Source of the DNA: Litomosoides sigmodontis
Lineage: Eukaryota > Nematoda > Chromadorea > Rhabditida > Onchocercidae
DNA: 64,000 bases
Assembly: GCA_963070105.1 (NCBI GenBank)
Contig: OY718808.1
Span: 5,309,738-5,373,737 of the forward strand
Reading direction: 5' to 3'
Both the position numbers and the translations under genes were made by a program. Positions 42,783 through 57,000 of this stretch are shown piece by piece; the stretch's first letter is position 1; every line of letters starts with the position of its first letter. The notes under the pieces were generated by a model. The model worked only from the letters and a program-made list of their open reading frames with translations. It did no database searches and was not told the DNA's origin.

Positions 42783-45700
42783 ATGAACACGTCATATTCC
42801 GAAACGACTGCAGTAGGGCAGAAGGCAGCAAAAATCAAGCGATGGGTGAAGAATCGTCTTCAGGAGGTATGATGATGATCAAAGATCGTATATGTCCCAA
42901 AAGATCTTATGCAACGGATCTTTGTGCGGTAAATGCCAAAAGAAAGGGGAGAGGGAGAGAGAGCGCGAGAGAGAGAGAGGGAGGGAGGGAGGGAGGGAGG
43001 GAGGGAGTGAGGGATGAATGAATGTGATGAAGTGAAGTGTGCAACAATGAATTTGTGGAAAAAGGGAGTGGGATGAAGAGGAGAGGTGTAATTAACCTTG
43101 AAAATGCAGAAAATAGTCATTGTGCCTCTTTTCGTCACTTATCTCGCTTGCTCTCTCACTCCTTTACGAATTTTCAACTTCATATTTCCGAACATTTCAC
43201 ATGGTTTTCCGGTAGGGTTGAATTTTATGGCTGAATAATAGTGTGTGGAGATTTTATCAGTGCAAGTGATGCTTACTACGAACAAACCTTATCACAAAGT
43301 TCAAAGAGCTCAATGAGATAATTCATTCCACCCAATAAACTTTGACACACAAACATACGCACACTTTGGAATTAAAAAATCTTTCTAATTTGTCTTCGAA
43401 AATGTGCTTAATTTCAAAGAGATTAAGATATGAAGTAAATTAAATAAACCTTTCTTCCCCGTTGTGCGAAAAATTTCTCTAAAACAATTTCAAAATGTGC
43501 GAGCAAGTTTCACGGATCACGTCTGTTAAATTCTATTTAAAAATTTTCACTCACAATTTAACCTCTTCCATTTCAGTAATTTCATACAGTTCCTCTATGG
43601 TCATTTTCTATCTAACAAAATAACTTTACTCTCTGTTAATGCCTTCATTAATTTTTAAGAGGTCATGAAGTACCTCTTGAAGTGCCTAATTAGGCATTCA
43701 CTTTCGATGACAGTTTTCATCTTGTGATTTCACATTAATTTTATCATGCTATCAGTGACGCATATGCTAGTTAAGTCAATATTTAATTTATTTTATAATT
43801 TATTTAAATTAAGAGAGCTAATTATTTCTTGTTAAAGCGGATTATTTGTGGAGTATTTTTTAGTCTAATATATTTTGATTATTTTTTTCGTTAAATCGTT
43901 GCATTAATTATTAACCTCGAAAATCATAGATTTTAGGTGTTTTAATATTTAGTGGTTGGATTACTTTGTTAAGTTGTGAGACACTCACTTCCTTTCCCCA
44001 AAGTGATGACAATGAATTTCGCCAAGGATGGTTGTCTTTACTGTTCACTTACTGTTCTATTTAATCATTTCTGTGATAAATTTCCACTCTCTCCCTCTTC
44101 CCAATCACTCTCTCTCTCTCTCTTATTGAGAAAAGTGCGAAAATTTTGCTCCATTCAAGATTACTGAAACAGAATCTTTTAAATAAATTTAAACCTATGA
44201 AAGTACGTAAGTTGCACATAATAGGTAGGCGAGAGTGCTCTTTCTATCGAATTAAGTTAACTTTTTTTTCTAAAATGTCGTAATACTTTCTCGCATTTTT
44301 TTACGTGAAAATCGTTTTTTTGACGTGTCAATCTAACTGATGCCTTTCTAAAGCAAATACTTTTTTTCGACGCCGAACATTTACTTATTGATATGTGATA
44401 AGCTACTTGTGAACCTGTTGTTTAAATTGAATTTCAAGTTCTTATCAGTCGTTTCCCTCTCTCTCCCTCTCTCTTTCTCTCCCTCCTCCTCCCGCTCTCT
44501 CTCTCTCTTTCGAAATTATTCCATGTTTCTTTCATAGAGAAATTTTTCTTTCTTTTACTACAATTCTCTCAGAGTAGTTGAAGTAGCGCAGTGACATTTG
44601 CATAAATCTTGGACGCACTATGGCTGGCACCTATCGCGCTCTGCCTGGGAGGGAGGAAAACAGCAAAAGTGATGCGTGGAGAGGGTCCCCTAAAAAGGCT
44701 TTTCCACTCCCTCAATTTTCACTTTTCCTCTTCTAGAAAACAGCGCCTCATTTTCCTCGCCAATGGAAACGAAATAAATCCTTCTGTTCAGCCACTTCGA
44801 TATATCATTTTTTTTAGCGCACTTACTACGTTGACGGAAAATGCTCGTCTCGCATCGATCCGCTGGGAGGAAAAGTTTTGGAGCAATTTTTCCGCTAAAG
44901 TTTCTTCTTATTTTCATTGGATTCAGTGGAAAAAAGTTACTGACGACTGATGCAATATGATATCATATCATATCATTACTGTTATCATTTGCTCACTTCT
45001 AAAACACTTAGCTAGCTATCCGCTAGCAGCCAGCTTCATTAAAAAACATGAAAGGCAGCTGAATAAGCTGTAGGCTGGCAGCAAAGCCTAAGCTTACGTC
45101 TACCTAGCACAATTGACCAACCGTAAATGAAAGTGATTGATTTATCGGCGCTCATATCGGCCTATTTCCCACATCGCAGGCGCACATATTATGTTTGCTC
45201 CTCGCTCGTTGTGTTCAATTAAATCCTCCATTTTTGCATTTTTTTTTGGTGGACGTTGGTCTGTGCAAGGCGGAAACACTCACATCAATTTAACTATTGC
45301 CATTGCATGCATTTGTCCGCTCAGTTTTACTTTCGAAAAACGAAAAGCTTTTGATTTAACCTTTGAGATTGATTTTTTCTCGGAGATAAAGTCACATTTA
45401 AGACAAATAAGGGCAATTAATTAAGTTATTAATTGCTCCAACATTTATGCTAAATTTCACTGAGATAGGATCGCTGAAAGAAATATATTTCGACAAGGAA
45501 AAATTTTGTTAGAGTAAATGTTTGGTAATGAAAGGAAAAGTTTATATGAAATATAATCTGTCAGTCTAACAGAGAGTGGCGGACGGTTTCTTTGCTGAAC
45601 GGAAGAGATTAGCTTTCGAAGTTCATCAATATTACATTATTGGTTGATAGCTTTTTCGCTTAGAGGCACATTGTTCGCGTAGCTTTACCTTATCAAATTT

Positions 45701-48700
45701 CGTTTTGGCTTCACTGCCGCCTGATATTTGCTTGATCACTTTCATTGCAATCATAAATAGATGATCTCTTCCAGCTGCCTGAAACAATTTACCTTTAATT
45801 CAAAGAATTTCAAAAAAAAGAGATTTTTTAAAGGATTTAAGTGAAAAGAATTTGTCAGTGAAGAGTGATAAGGTATGAGCGGTGGAGAAAAAACTTGAAA
45901 TATGTTAATTTAACTAATTAATTCTTCTTCGTCCAAAAAATGAAAATTTCATTTTTTGTTTTTTCTCTATGTTCTTTCATCACTGACATATTTTATCACT
46001 GCTCCACCTAATAATTGAAGGGATTCCTTACTATATGATCGTAAGCAAGAATAAACAACGGGAAACGTTGAAAATTTTTTGAAGCAGAAATTTTTGCAGT
46101 TACGTGTATGCAGCGTGTATGCATCTCTTTTCAATTTGTCAATTGAAATTCATTTGCTTAAAAGGCCTGGCAGCTTAGGGATGGAATATTTGGCGTCTAT
46201 CTTTTGTTCTCTCTCTTGTTCTGTGTCGGCAGTGCTTTGACGGTAGACAAACCTGTGTGGGATTGTTCGTCGTCGTTAGTGAGGATAGTGACAGAAGAAC
46301 GAGGTGACACTAGCACTTTCTCCTACTCCGTCGAAAAGCTAACGATGGTAGTACCTTTGTTTGTCGCCGATGGCGGCTGTCACTTGAGAATTCGTCCAAG
46401 ATTTTCCTTCATTTCCAAATTTAATTTTTCTTCTTTCTACTTTCAAAGGCATTATTTGAGAAATGTGTCTCATCGTTGCTCACAGTGGGAAATCATACTT
46501 CAATCGTTCCCACAGAACACTCCTTATTTTCCCTCTGAGGAAGGAAAGACCCCGTAATTTTAGCTTTTTATTTGTCTCAGTTGTCTTCTAAAGGGAAATA
46601 AAATTTACGGTTGAAATTAAAGTGTAGACATCTTCGAATCAAGTTTTTTCCGACTTTTACGATAGAAATAATGAAATTTATCCTAGGTTTATAGCTTGAA
46701 TTGGATTTTCGACACTGAGAATGCCTAGAATGTCAACAACAATCTCAACCGATCAATTGAAAAATTTTAATCTATTTGAAAATTTAAAAATTAAGTAAAA
46801 TTATGAAATGATCATATCACTTTATTATTTTGTTCGATTACAGCTGCGTTAAACGCTTATGGAAAAGTTTCGACTTCCTCTTCTGATATATTAACTTACA
46901 GAAATTAAGTTTTACTCCAGTGTTCACAACTCATTTGAATATTTTAAAAATAATTCTCAACACCTATTTCATTAAAAGCGGAGAAAACGATGTATAAGTA
47001 GATAGATTGGTTAGAAAGTAATTATCCTACAATTGACTCTTCCATGTTTTACAATTTCAAGCATCGAAATGAAAAATATTACTTCTTATAGGCCAATTAC
47101 TTATCGATATGCTTGACTTTATCTCCTCTATCTTTCTGGCCACAACCTCTGGCTGTGTTGTGAAATTTTTTGAAATTTAATTCTGAAAGTTTTACGCGCG
47201 TTGAAATTCACTGCGTACATGTTGGCTTTGTGGACTGTTTTTGCTGATAATTGGAAGATGAAAGAAGTTACAGAAATATTTTAGCTCGGCTTTCTTGATC
47301 ATTTATCATATACTCTATGTTATTATTAAAGGTTTCTTGAGCTACTGTGTCGCATTAAAAAGATTGTTTAGCTAATTTTTGATTTAAATTACTTCGATAA
47401 AAGGAGAAGAATGACTTTATTGCTTGAAAATTCATAAAATTAGAAAAGAAAAACTAATCGATGGTTAACGATGGTTTTATTGACGATAAAAATGCGTTCA
47501 TTACATTGCCTCTTTTTTTTTTTGTACAAATCAATTTCATTGCTTTGCATTAAATGCTTCGAAATTTAACGAATATTTTTATGGACCGATGCTTCAAATT
47601 CCTTCGACCGCCGCCATCAGTGCGTTAGTCTTCCGATCTGAGTAGATAGATGTTTGAATTGAGTTTGCGAGTAGTCAGAGGGACATAAAGCTACTACTAC
47701 TACTACTAGGCATGATATATTCATCCTTGGGGAGTGCTGTCTAGCTCGATACTCTGAAGTAGGAACATATAGGCCCAACGAAGTACGTTGTTAGAGGAAT
47801 TCTTTTACTTTCTGGCAATCATTAAAATTTGTTTTAAATTACCTCCAAGTATTTTTCTTTTTCATATCGTTCGCTTCATATTCACAAACGATTTCCTACA
47901 TTGCATCCATTCATTGCTGCTCATTCTATAGCCAATGAGGCCCTTCCAGTCTGACGTGACACGTACTTCAACCCACTTGCATCCTTGAAGTATTCTAAAT
48001 TTTAGCATGAAAAATGATCAATGAGTTTTGATTGTGTAACTAGCTGTTCTTCTACAGTGCCACCCCTTCCATTTCTCTATTTATTTTAATCCAATTGTCA
48101 CTTCTAGAAACTTATCTTCAGAATTCCTTCCTCACAATTCGTGATTATAGAAAAGTCCTGCTGAAACGTACTATAATAAGTAAGCAAGTGAAGAAGTGCA
48201 TTGCTGTTGAATGAAAATTTTCTAATTCACTTCATTCTTTTTTTGTATTATCCTTACCGAACTGAAGTCATCAACAGTTAGTTTCACAATATCGTAGCAA
48301 ACAGTTCAACATGTTCCTCCTGAACTTTTTTTGAAGTTGACATTTTAGAATTTTGCTAAATTAACGTAGAAATTTTTGGACTACAATTTCCCAATGCTTT
48401 TTTCTCGTCCATCCCTGTCTCTCTGTGAACTTTCAGCTTTTCTGGTTTTAACAAGTCGATGATTGCTAAATTCAACACAAAATAAATGAAAAACAAAATG
48501 CTTTCGGCCAAAAATAAGATGAGAAAAATGATAAAATCAATGAGAAAAAGATAAGCTTCATAACCAAAGGCGCAATGCAAGGCTCCTTCTTCCTTTTTCT
48601 CCCTCTCTCTCTCTCTCTCAAAAGAGACTTAAAATTTGTGAGTGAATGTCCTCTGTTGAACCTTTCTTTTAAAAAATATTTTTTTGTTTGAACTGTTGCA

Positions 48701-51700
48701 TGGCGCAACTGAATAAATTGAATTGAATTGATTCAATAGCTTAAGATAATTAGAACGGGTTACCTGTGGGCATTGATTCTGAGAACATTTTTGTATTTTG
48801 AAATTAAAAAACGCCTGCACCTTTAGCGAAAAGTGTAACGATCATTGATTTACGTCAAAGACGCATGGCAAAATATTTCAATTTGAGCCAAAGGACACTT
48901 CGGAAAAGTTGTTTCAATTGAAGTTTATTGCATTTCATTACCACTAGCGAAAATTTGCATCGAAATTTCTTTGTTGATTTTTCAGTAATAAGAAGAAAAT
49001 GACAATTCTTGACATACTTATGCAAGCAACGACATATGTAACACTGCTAGCTCATTACAGGAGTTAAGCTAACTAAGCGCAGTAAATCTCTCTGATATTG
49101 AAATTTAATTTAAATTAGATTTTCGAGCTGAACGAACTACATCGGAACTAGTGCAACTATTGAGAAATATATCATTTCTTTTATTTTCCTTTCGGTTCCA
49201 TATTTTTTCTCCTCGTCTTCAATTAATTAAATTTATGTGAAATTTTTGATTAAAATCAAAGCGCAAAGCGCAATTTTCAGCACAGTTCACAATTTCATTT
49301 GAGTTCTCTTTGTCAATTGCTGTATATTTTGTTGAAATTGTTATTTCACTTGACATTTATTGCGCACTGAATGCGATGAACGTGTAAGTTACAAGTGAAA
49401 AAAAAACTGAAATAAAAGTTATTTGTATTAACAAAGTTACGATCGGATGTTACGGAAGTGTGAAAAAGTGAACATTTGCGAATAATTTGTCGTTATTTCG
49501 ATAATGAAATGCCATTTTGTTGTTTCACACGTCCGACGTTAAATTGCTCTTAAACAGAGGGTTTGTTAATAAAAAAACGTGATTGATTTAACAACTATTA
49601 AAAAAACGCATTAGTTATTTTGAGATTTTTGACGTGAAGAATAATAATGGAATTGCACGTCGTGTTGACCATGCTGACCACTACTACCAATAATTTCTCC
49701 TACTAATAGTGTCACTTCCCATTGTTCATGCAATAATTTCAGTATTTGTAAGAGGAAATAATGGTAGATGGATAGTGGCAGGAATGAAATGAAAAACAGG
49801 TACACTGATAATAATTAGGCACTTTTGCGCATAACTGATAAACCTATTTGTCACTCGCAGTTGTCCTCCTCTGGTGGTGTCCTTTAAACTACTTCAGTTT
49901 TTCTGTGTTCATCGGAAATTGGACGTCGTTCTGATGTTTATTGACTGTTCAGTCGATTCATTTCCCAACTAAGTTAGCCATTGCTATTAAGCTCCTCGAA
50001 TAAAAAAGGTATTCCGCTCATTGCTATCCTCGTAGTTCAGGAAAAAAACCTCATGGCAGCTATTTAATTCATTGGAGATTTTCACTATTTTTGTCAAATT
50101 TGTTATTGATTATTGAAATTGAGGGGAAGGAACTCTGATGCGAATCCTCTAGCTTATTTCAAGTCCAATTAAACTTCAGGAAGTGATTAGATTTGAAGCA
50201 ATTAGCAGTTATGTGGAGACAGAAATTTGAATCCCATCATTAAAGGGTATGTGTGTAATTGCATTCAGTTAGCATGAGGCCATCCATCCGTCGTTCCTTG
50301 GGTACCGACAGATCAATTTACGGATTACATTATGGATTTTTGATCAAATTCAAAGTGAAATAAAGCTTCTACTAAAGCGGAATAACTGATCTTTCATACT
50401 TTCGTACTTTTACGTAGTACGTCGAAAAACACATCGTTTTTCATTAGAATATTTGCCAACTTTACAACTTTTATTCACATTACTTTTGACGTCAAATTTA
50501 TTCCTGTCTTTTTTCTAAATTGTCTCATCGAAAAGGAATTGAAAGAAATAAATTTCCGTTTCTTTCTTTACGATCTTTGTGACTTCGATTGCCATCAAGT
50601 TTCATCAAAATTTTAGTCATAGTGATTGAAGCAAATGTGAACGAACGTCTAGTATATGAGCGGATTAGTCACCCAAGTCTAATTGTCCCTTTGTGCTATT
50701 GCCAGCAATTCAGCAAACCGTAGAAATTACCTCACTCTCTCCTCGGTCGCCATTGTCCAATCCTTTTGTCCATAGCAACGATGTTCCCTTCACTCACGTA
50801 AAGGGCTGACCCATTTGCTTGTGCAAAACACTGACTTAACGCTACCAAGTTAAATTCAAATTGGTAAAGAGCTGTTTTGATTGTGCGGTGACTAATCAGG
50901 TAAGTATCTTTTCTTTTCATTCGCTGACATACATTGATGTGCCTTTAGTTAGGCGTATTTGTCAACCGCTCATATCTCAGTTATTGTCCTGTAATGTGAT
51001 AAGTAAGTGTAAAGTTTTGTCCTATAACTTCTGCTGGAAATGGCGAGTTGAAGTGGAAGATATGCAAATGAGGTGACGTGACAGAGAAAGACGAGGGGAA
51101 ATAGTTCGGTTGGACGATTGTTGCAATCAGTAAGCAGCGATAGATTAACAGTGTCATCAGTGTTGCTATCACTTCATCAATTCCCGTTTTTTGATTTTTT
51201 TCTTTCTTCGATTTTTACCGCCCACCAGCTACCACCATCGGCTAATATGAACGTCGTTCCGACTAGTTTTTGATGAGAGTAGACCGATGCAAATGAGCGC
51301 TTTGCAGTTGCGCTTGCCATTTTCCCTTTTCCGACTTTCATGTCAAGAAAAACATTTTTCTGAATTTATGACTTTAATTTGCTGCTTTATAATCTTTCGA
51401 AAGCTCTCACATACCGTTTTAATTTAAAAATTACAAATTTAATCTTTAATTTTGTACCTTTCAGTCGTACTTTAATTTGAAATATTCAATTTATTTGTCA
51501 ATTAGGTAATGCCATATCTCTATCATTAAATCGCTGCTCCAAATATTTCCTCTGAATGATCGAAATATAATAATTGGAGAAAATTATATGATAAAAAATC
51601 GAAGTTTGAGACGAAACACTTAAAAGGTTCAATGAAATTTTGAAATTTTGCTTCATTTCACGCTTCAACTAGTAGTAGCACTAGTAAACAGTGAGGGAAA

Positions 51701-53927
51701 TTAGTTTCTGTCAGGCTGAATGTGTCGTGGCGTTGGCCTGTTTGCCATCTGACTGTGTTACTTGCCACTTTCTTCTTGCTGTCGTCCCTCCAAATAGTTC
51801 TCGGCGAAAATTTCACCACCACTTCCATCCTCTCTACAGTATACTAATTTAGGAGAGCTCTGCTCATCCCTCTCTCTCTCTCCCCCTCTCTGTGTCTCTC
51901 TTTCTCTTCTGAAGCTAATTTTATCATTTTGATCATCCTTTGTTAAACAGTGAGAAATCTATTTATTTGCTTGAACGATTTGAACTGAGGCACTTTCGGT
52001 TGAAATGAAGCTAACTGTAGCAATTTCAGTTAGAGGAACAGAATGAACGTTTACGACTACAAAATCTAAGATGTACCGCTCAACTACAGGTGTTGAAATC
52101 GTGCGCTGATCGAGCGAAACATTGGCAAACTTCTGCTCTCTTTTCTAATTCCGTGACGGTATGGCTATCATCCTGTTGCCTCTCATATGGACAGTTTAAT
52201 TGGATTACTTTGGAATTTTTCAAGTTCTCAATTAAAATTCACTCGTGCGCCCTTTAAGTTGAATTGGGAATGTAGGGTCTTGCTACGCATTGGTATATCT
52301 CAGAGTGAGCAGCACGCGGGATGGACATTAGCGTTTCGAGATTGGCTATCATTTGCTGTCGTTAATGATGATATCGTGAGATTGTGTTGTGTGCGCTTCA
52401 CTTCGATTGCCGTATTTACAGGGAGCAATATCGTTGACGATGATGGATCATCGAACGTCGGATGATAGTGGTTTGACATCCGACGACACCTGGGAGAAAA
52501 AGATGGATCAGATGATGATGACGCAATCGGCTTCTGCTCTCGGTAAAGGCAATTCACTGCGACATCCTAAAAAGCCTGGCTAGTTCTCTGATATAACTCC
52601 TCAACCTTTCTATAATTTTTATCCCAAATGTTAATAATTAACTTCTTGGCTGCAATCAAATTATTAGTACACTAATTAATACATGCTAATTAGATGTGCT
52701 TTCCAGAAGAATTAGCATGAATTCATGGTGAGGTTGGATTGCTGGAAGGCAAAATTTGGTCTTTTCCATCATTCAAGAGCTGTTTTATTTGAATTGAACT
52801 AAATACCAAAAAACATTTTTGAAAATGCAACATGACCTACTACCAAGCACTTAGGCTCCGTTTTCTGCACAATTAGCGGTGCTGTAGTTGAAGTAAAGCG
52901 CTGATAAACTTTCCCCTTCAGAATCTCTCAGCAAACCATTGATTTGAAAAGCTATGGCGAGTCAGTTGCCATTAGCATGACCTGAATTCATTTCTAGCTT
53001 GAGAACTTTGAGCTCACCGTGCTTTTTTCATTTTTTTTCGAGCAAATCTCTCTGAAGCACTTGATGTCTTCTTTTTAGTTCGCACTCACAGTTCATCGCA
53101 AGGGCGAGAAGAAAAGCAGAGTGATGAAGCATCGTCATCAACTACTGATTCTTCGCCACGTGAGGAGAAATTGAAACCAATACCAACTCCACGGAAAACA
53201 AAACCTTCAAGGCCGCCTGATTCAATTGCTGTGAGTTAATCAGTTTGATTTAAACTTTTAAACCGTTATATTTAATTCGAAAAATTAAATATAACGGTTT
53301 AAAAGATTAAATTTTTCAAATTAAATATAACGGTTGAAAAGGTTGATTACGTTTTTCAAAAATAATTTCGGTTTATTACGTCAACCCAGCTTGTTTCTAA
53401 CAGCAATTGCCAAAACATTTGTAGAGTTATAAACAAAGTGCTAATTTGCATAATACTGAAAGTGATTATAAACGAAGCTTTTGAAGTGTTTTCTGACAAG
53501 CTTTTAAAAATTAAAAGTACTTTTGCATTGTTGGCAATTTGTCAACAAGAAAGGGAAATTCGCTATTGCTGTTTGGCATCAAGAAAGGATGACTAAGTAA
53601 AATTTCTGGTTAGTTAGTGCTAATCAAATATTGTAAGATTTAATTTATGGTTAAATTTATCTGATCTACACAAGTGAATTTACATTGTCTTAACGCTTAC
53701 GTTAGAGCATAATTTGATAAATGAATTTATAAGCTAATTGTATGATAATTACATTAAGTCGAAAAAATTCTGGCGGTCGAAAGAATTTCTTTAGCAGTTA
53801 GCAGACATCAATGGCAATACATGTTAAGGAGGTTGTGTTAAGAGGGAAATTTATCTGTTCAGTAACTACTTTTTAAGGTTTTTCCCTGTACTGTTAGAGT
53901 TTCACTGCTGTGTGCCAAGTGCTGGAG

Positions 53928-54003
<76 letters not shown>

Positions 54004-57000
54004 TGTGCCGAGAGGTGAGCAGAGGTGCTTGTGATTTCAATCAGTTCGCATGTTCTCTCCTTCTTCATAGTCTGCGTTGAGATCTTGGAAATGTCGTCTG
54101 AAAGTTAGTCACTTTCCGAACTGATAAACATCGTAAAGTTTCACATTAACAGCTGAAGGCGAAGTGGCACAAGTTAGGTCCGATTGTGGATATGAGAAAT
54201 CATTCATAGCATTTGGACTTTTAAAAACTGTCATTATGATTGGCCCTTTGTTTGAAGTAATATCGCTGTTTGTGAAATACCAGTTTTCGTGCGCAGTGTT
54301 TATAATGTGATTGAGAAGTCTAAATTTTCAGTTGCAATCCTTTCCTTGCAGAAATATGTACTCTTCCTTAAAAGCTTGGTTAAACTTTCTACACTGTCTT
54401 CTTAAATAATATTAAGAATAAGCAATAAGATTTGCTTCAAATTTCGCTGAATATTACTGAATATTATTTGTTGGACGTTTTAAAAGTTTCTTTATTAGAA
54501 TAGGCAAATTCCAGGACGGAGCGTGAAAATAATAATTAGGATCGTTATTTGCAATTAGCAGTCACTTTAATACATTTAGGAAAATTAATCGCTATTTTAA
54601 GTTTCAGATTGAAAGGGACAGTTTGAATTCGTATGACGAAGAAAATGATTATAGAGAAGATGATGAATTTTTTGATGAAGTCGAATATTCGCAATCTCCT
54701 GAAAAGTACGCGTTCTGCTTTTTTCCCAACTGCTCTATGATTATTTTTCGGTTTGGTGGCAAAATTATCAATATCCGATCAAAATTATTCACTACCGTAT
54801 ACTGATGAATTAGTAGATAAAGTGTCGTATTAGAAAAGGTGACCATTAGTGAGAAAAGGTAAGAAGAAGGTCAGTTAGCAGATGACGTGGAAGGGGAGAT
54901 GTGTAAACACAAAAAAGGAAATTCAAGCTTATTTGTCGAAGTCTACCAGGATCATTGTTCTACTTGTGAGAGTGCGCCGATGTTGCATCGGCTTTTTTTC
55001 CAGTAGTTAGTAGAGAGCGAAAATAATGTCGGCAAGGCCGAAGGAGCTCCGTAATATTTTAATAAATATTTCACTCCTTAAAAAGATAAATGGAAATGGA
55101 TTTTTGGTCAGCAATTTTTTTCTTTTTGTATTTCGAAATTTTCAGGTACGTTGCAGATTATGTAAATCTGAATGAACTTTTTTTATTAGGATCGGATACT
55201 TACAATATGATGATGCAGCATCCTCCTGCGTTACCATTGCATAAGCCACCAAGTCAGTGGGTAAGAGTTGATAATTGTACTTCGCAATCCTGATAATCCT
55301 ATGGAAATGAAATCTACTGTATCTATTGAGATGTGTTATAGGAAACCAAATTATATCAAATAGCAGAACGCTGCCTTAGTGCAGTGATAAATGAAGATCA
55401 GCTGGCTCAGTGCAATGGTACCTTGAGTAGAAACATGAGTGATAACGTAAGTAGCTCTTTTTCTAAGTTTATCCATTTAGTGGACCCAATTTTTTAGTTT
55501 TAATGCTACTGAAATAAAAATGAATGCCCTGTAGACAAGTGACTTATGCTCTTCTCCTTCCCGTGGTTCCGGTGAAAGCTCGAGATCATCAAATCAGCAT
55601 AAAAGTCGTGTCGACTTCGCTAATGCTAAGGAAGGGAATTATGCGATACCACCAGATGCAAATCAGGATATCAGAGCAACTCTAATCAATTCTGCAGAAC
55701 CTGTAGGTTACTTAATCCATTGCTATTGTTCACAAACGTGGTTCGAGACCAAGTTTTTGTTTTTTGATTTTTTCTGGATAAATAATTGCCGTTTTAGCTA
55801 GAAAAATGTGGTTATTTGACACAAATGACTGATAGCAGACTCAAGTCGCTGAAAAGACGTTATTTCGTGTTCAGAAATGGCCTTCTTACTTTATACAGAA
55901 CGCAGGTCAGTTGATCACTGTGAATGAACTTCTATCCTCATCTAATATTTCATGGCATTTTTCTCAGTAATTCAGTTCTATAATCTTTTATTGAATTCAA
56001 AATCAAACTAATGAAGATCCAAATAAACCCATCCTGCTACCTTTTATGCGCCGTTTTCCACGATTATCTGAATTTTCTTCTGCAGAAGCAAATTTTCAGA
56101 AAAATCATTTAAAAGGCGAGGAACCACTTACTAGAATCCCAGTGTCAGATATTCGTTCCGTTACAAAACTGGTCAATAAAATGGGTTACGGTTTACAGGT
56201 TACTTTTGTCAAAGGTTTATTTGTCACGCCTTTATTGTTTTCCATTACCATTATGAAAAAAGTAAGTAGAGCGAAATAGGTGGATCTAAATGTATTTGAA
56301 AATGAGATGGGCTTTACAGATAATGGTAGCAAATAGTGAATACTGTTATGCAGCTGAATCAGATCGTGTTACTGATGAATGGATTGCTCTTCTGACACGT
56401 AGTTTACGTACTGCAACTATTTCAGAAGTTAGTCAGCGTGCTACGGGACTTAATGCTGACATTAATGGCTATGTTGTAAAGGTTATACATTATTTTGTTA
56501 TTCTATGATGAAATATTTTTTAAACGATCAGTAACTTTATGGATTAATTAATTTTTTAGGTAAGATCACAGTGTCACTTTACTGATTGGCTAACAATTTA
56601 TTTATCCATCACAGTTAGAGATGTTTTTGTGCTTCTTTTTATGGCTAAATAAAATCACGATATAATTAATTTCAGGCAAAATGTGGTAGTACAAAGCGTT
56701 TCTTTGCATCCATAGTAGATAATAAATTGCTGTTTTTTAAGAGTCCTGATGATCGGGTTAGTATTCTTTGTTGTTATTTGCCTCAAGTTTTATTGTCTTA
56801 TTACTATGATGCAAACAGTGTACATTTAATGTAGTTTTTAATAAGGAATGTCGTTATTGTATGTTAATGTTCAGGTTCCATGTTCCCATATGTATCTACG
56901 GGGTGCACATATCTGCGAGAAAATAAAAAATGCCGATGAATCGAGTGGAAGCTCTGATGAACAGAATGAAAATCATGTAAAAGAGTTCGATCACACTGTT

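Larger units (their letters stand above)
42867..52029. other. First intron of max-1, 9.2 kb
   Basis: The largest intron in the window. It holds a GA/GGGA repeat (42949-43010), CT tracts (44457-44510, 48602-48619, 51868-51901), a short CTA array (47691-47708) and exon-like minus-strand stretches at 45689-45778 and 50798-50871. Alternative first exons or enhancers of max-1 could also lie here; none can be shown. Confidence 0.7.

Noticed and set aside
46204..46557. 117-codon + strand open frame starting with a hydrophobic stretch
   Set aside because: No splice-site support, no recognisable domain; composition fits promoter-like GC-richer DNA.
47629..47639. TCTTCCGATCT resembling the end of a sequencing adapter
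   Set aside because: Only 11 bases match and flanks are ordinary genomic sequence; coincidence is likely.
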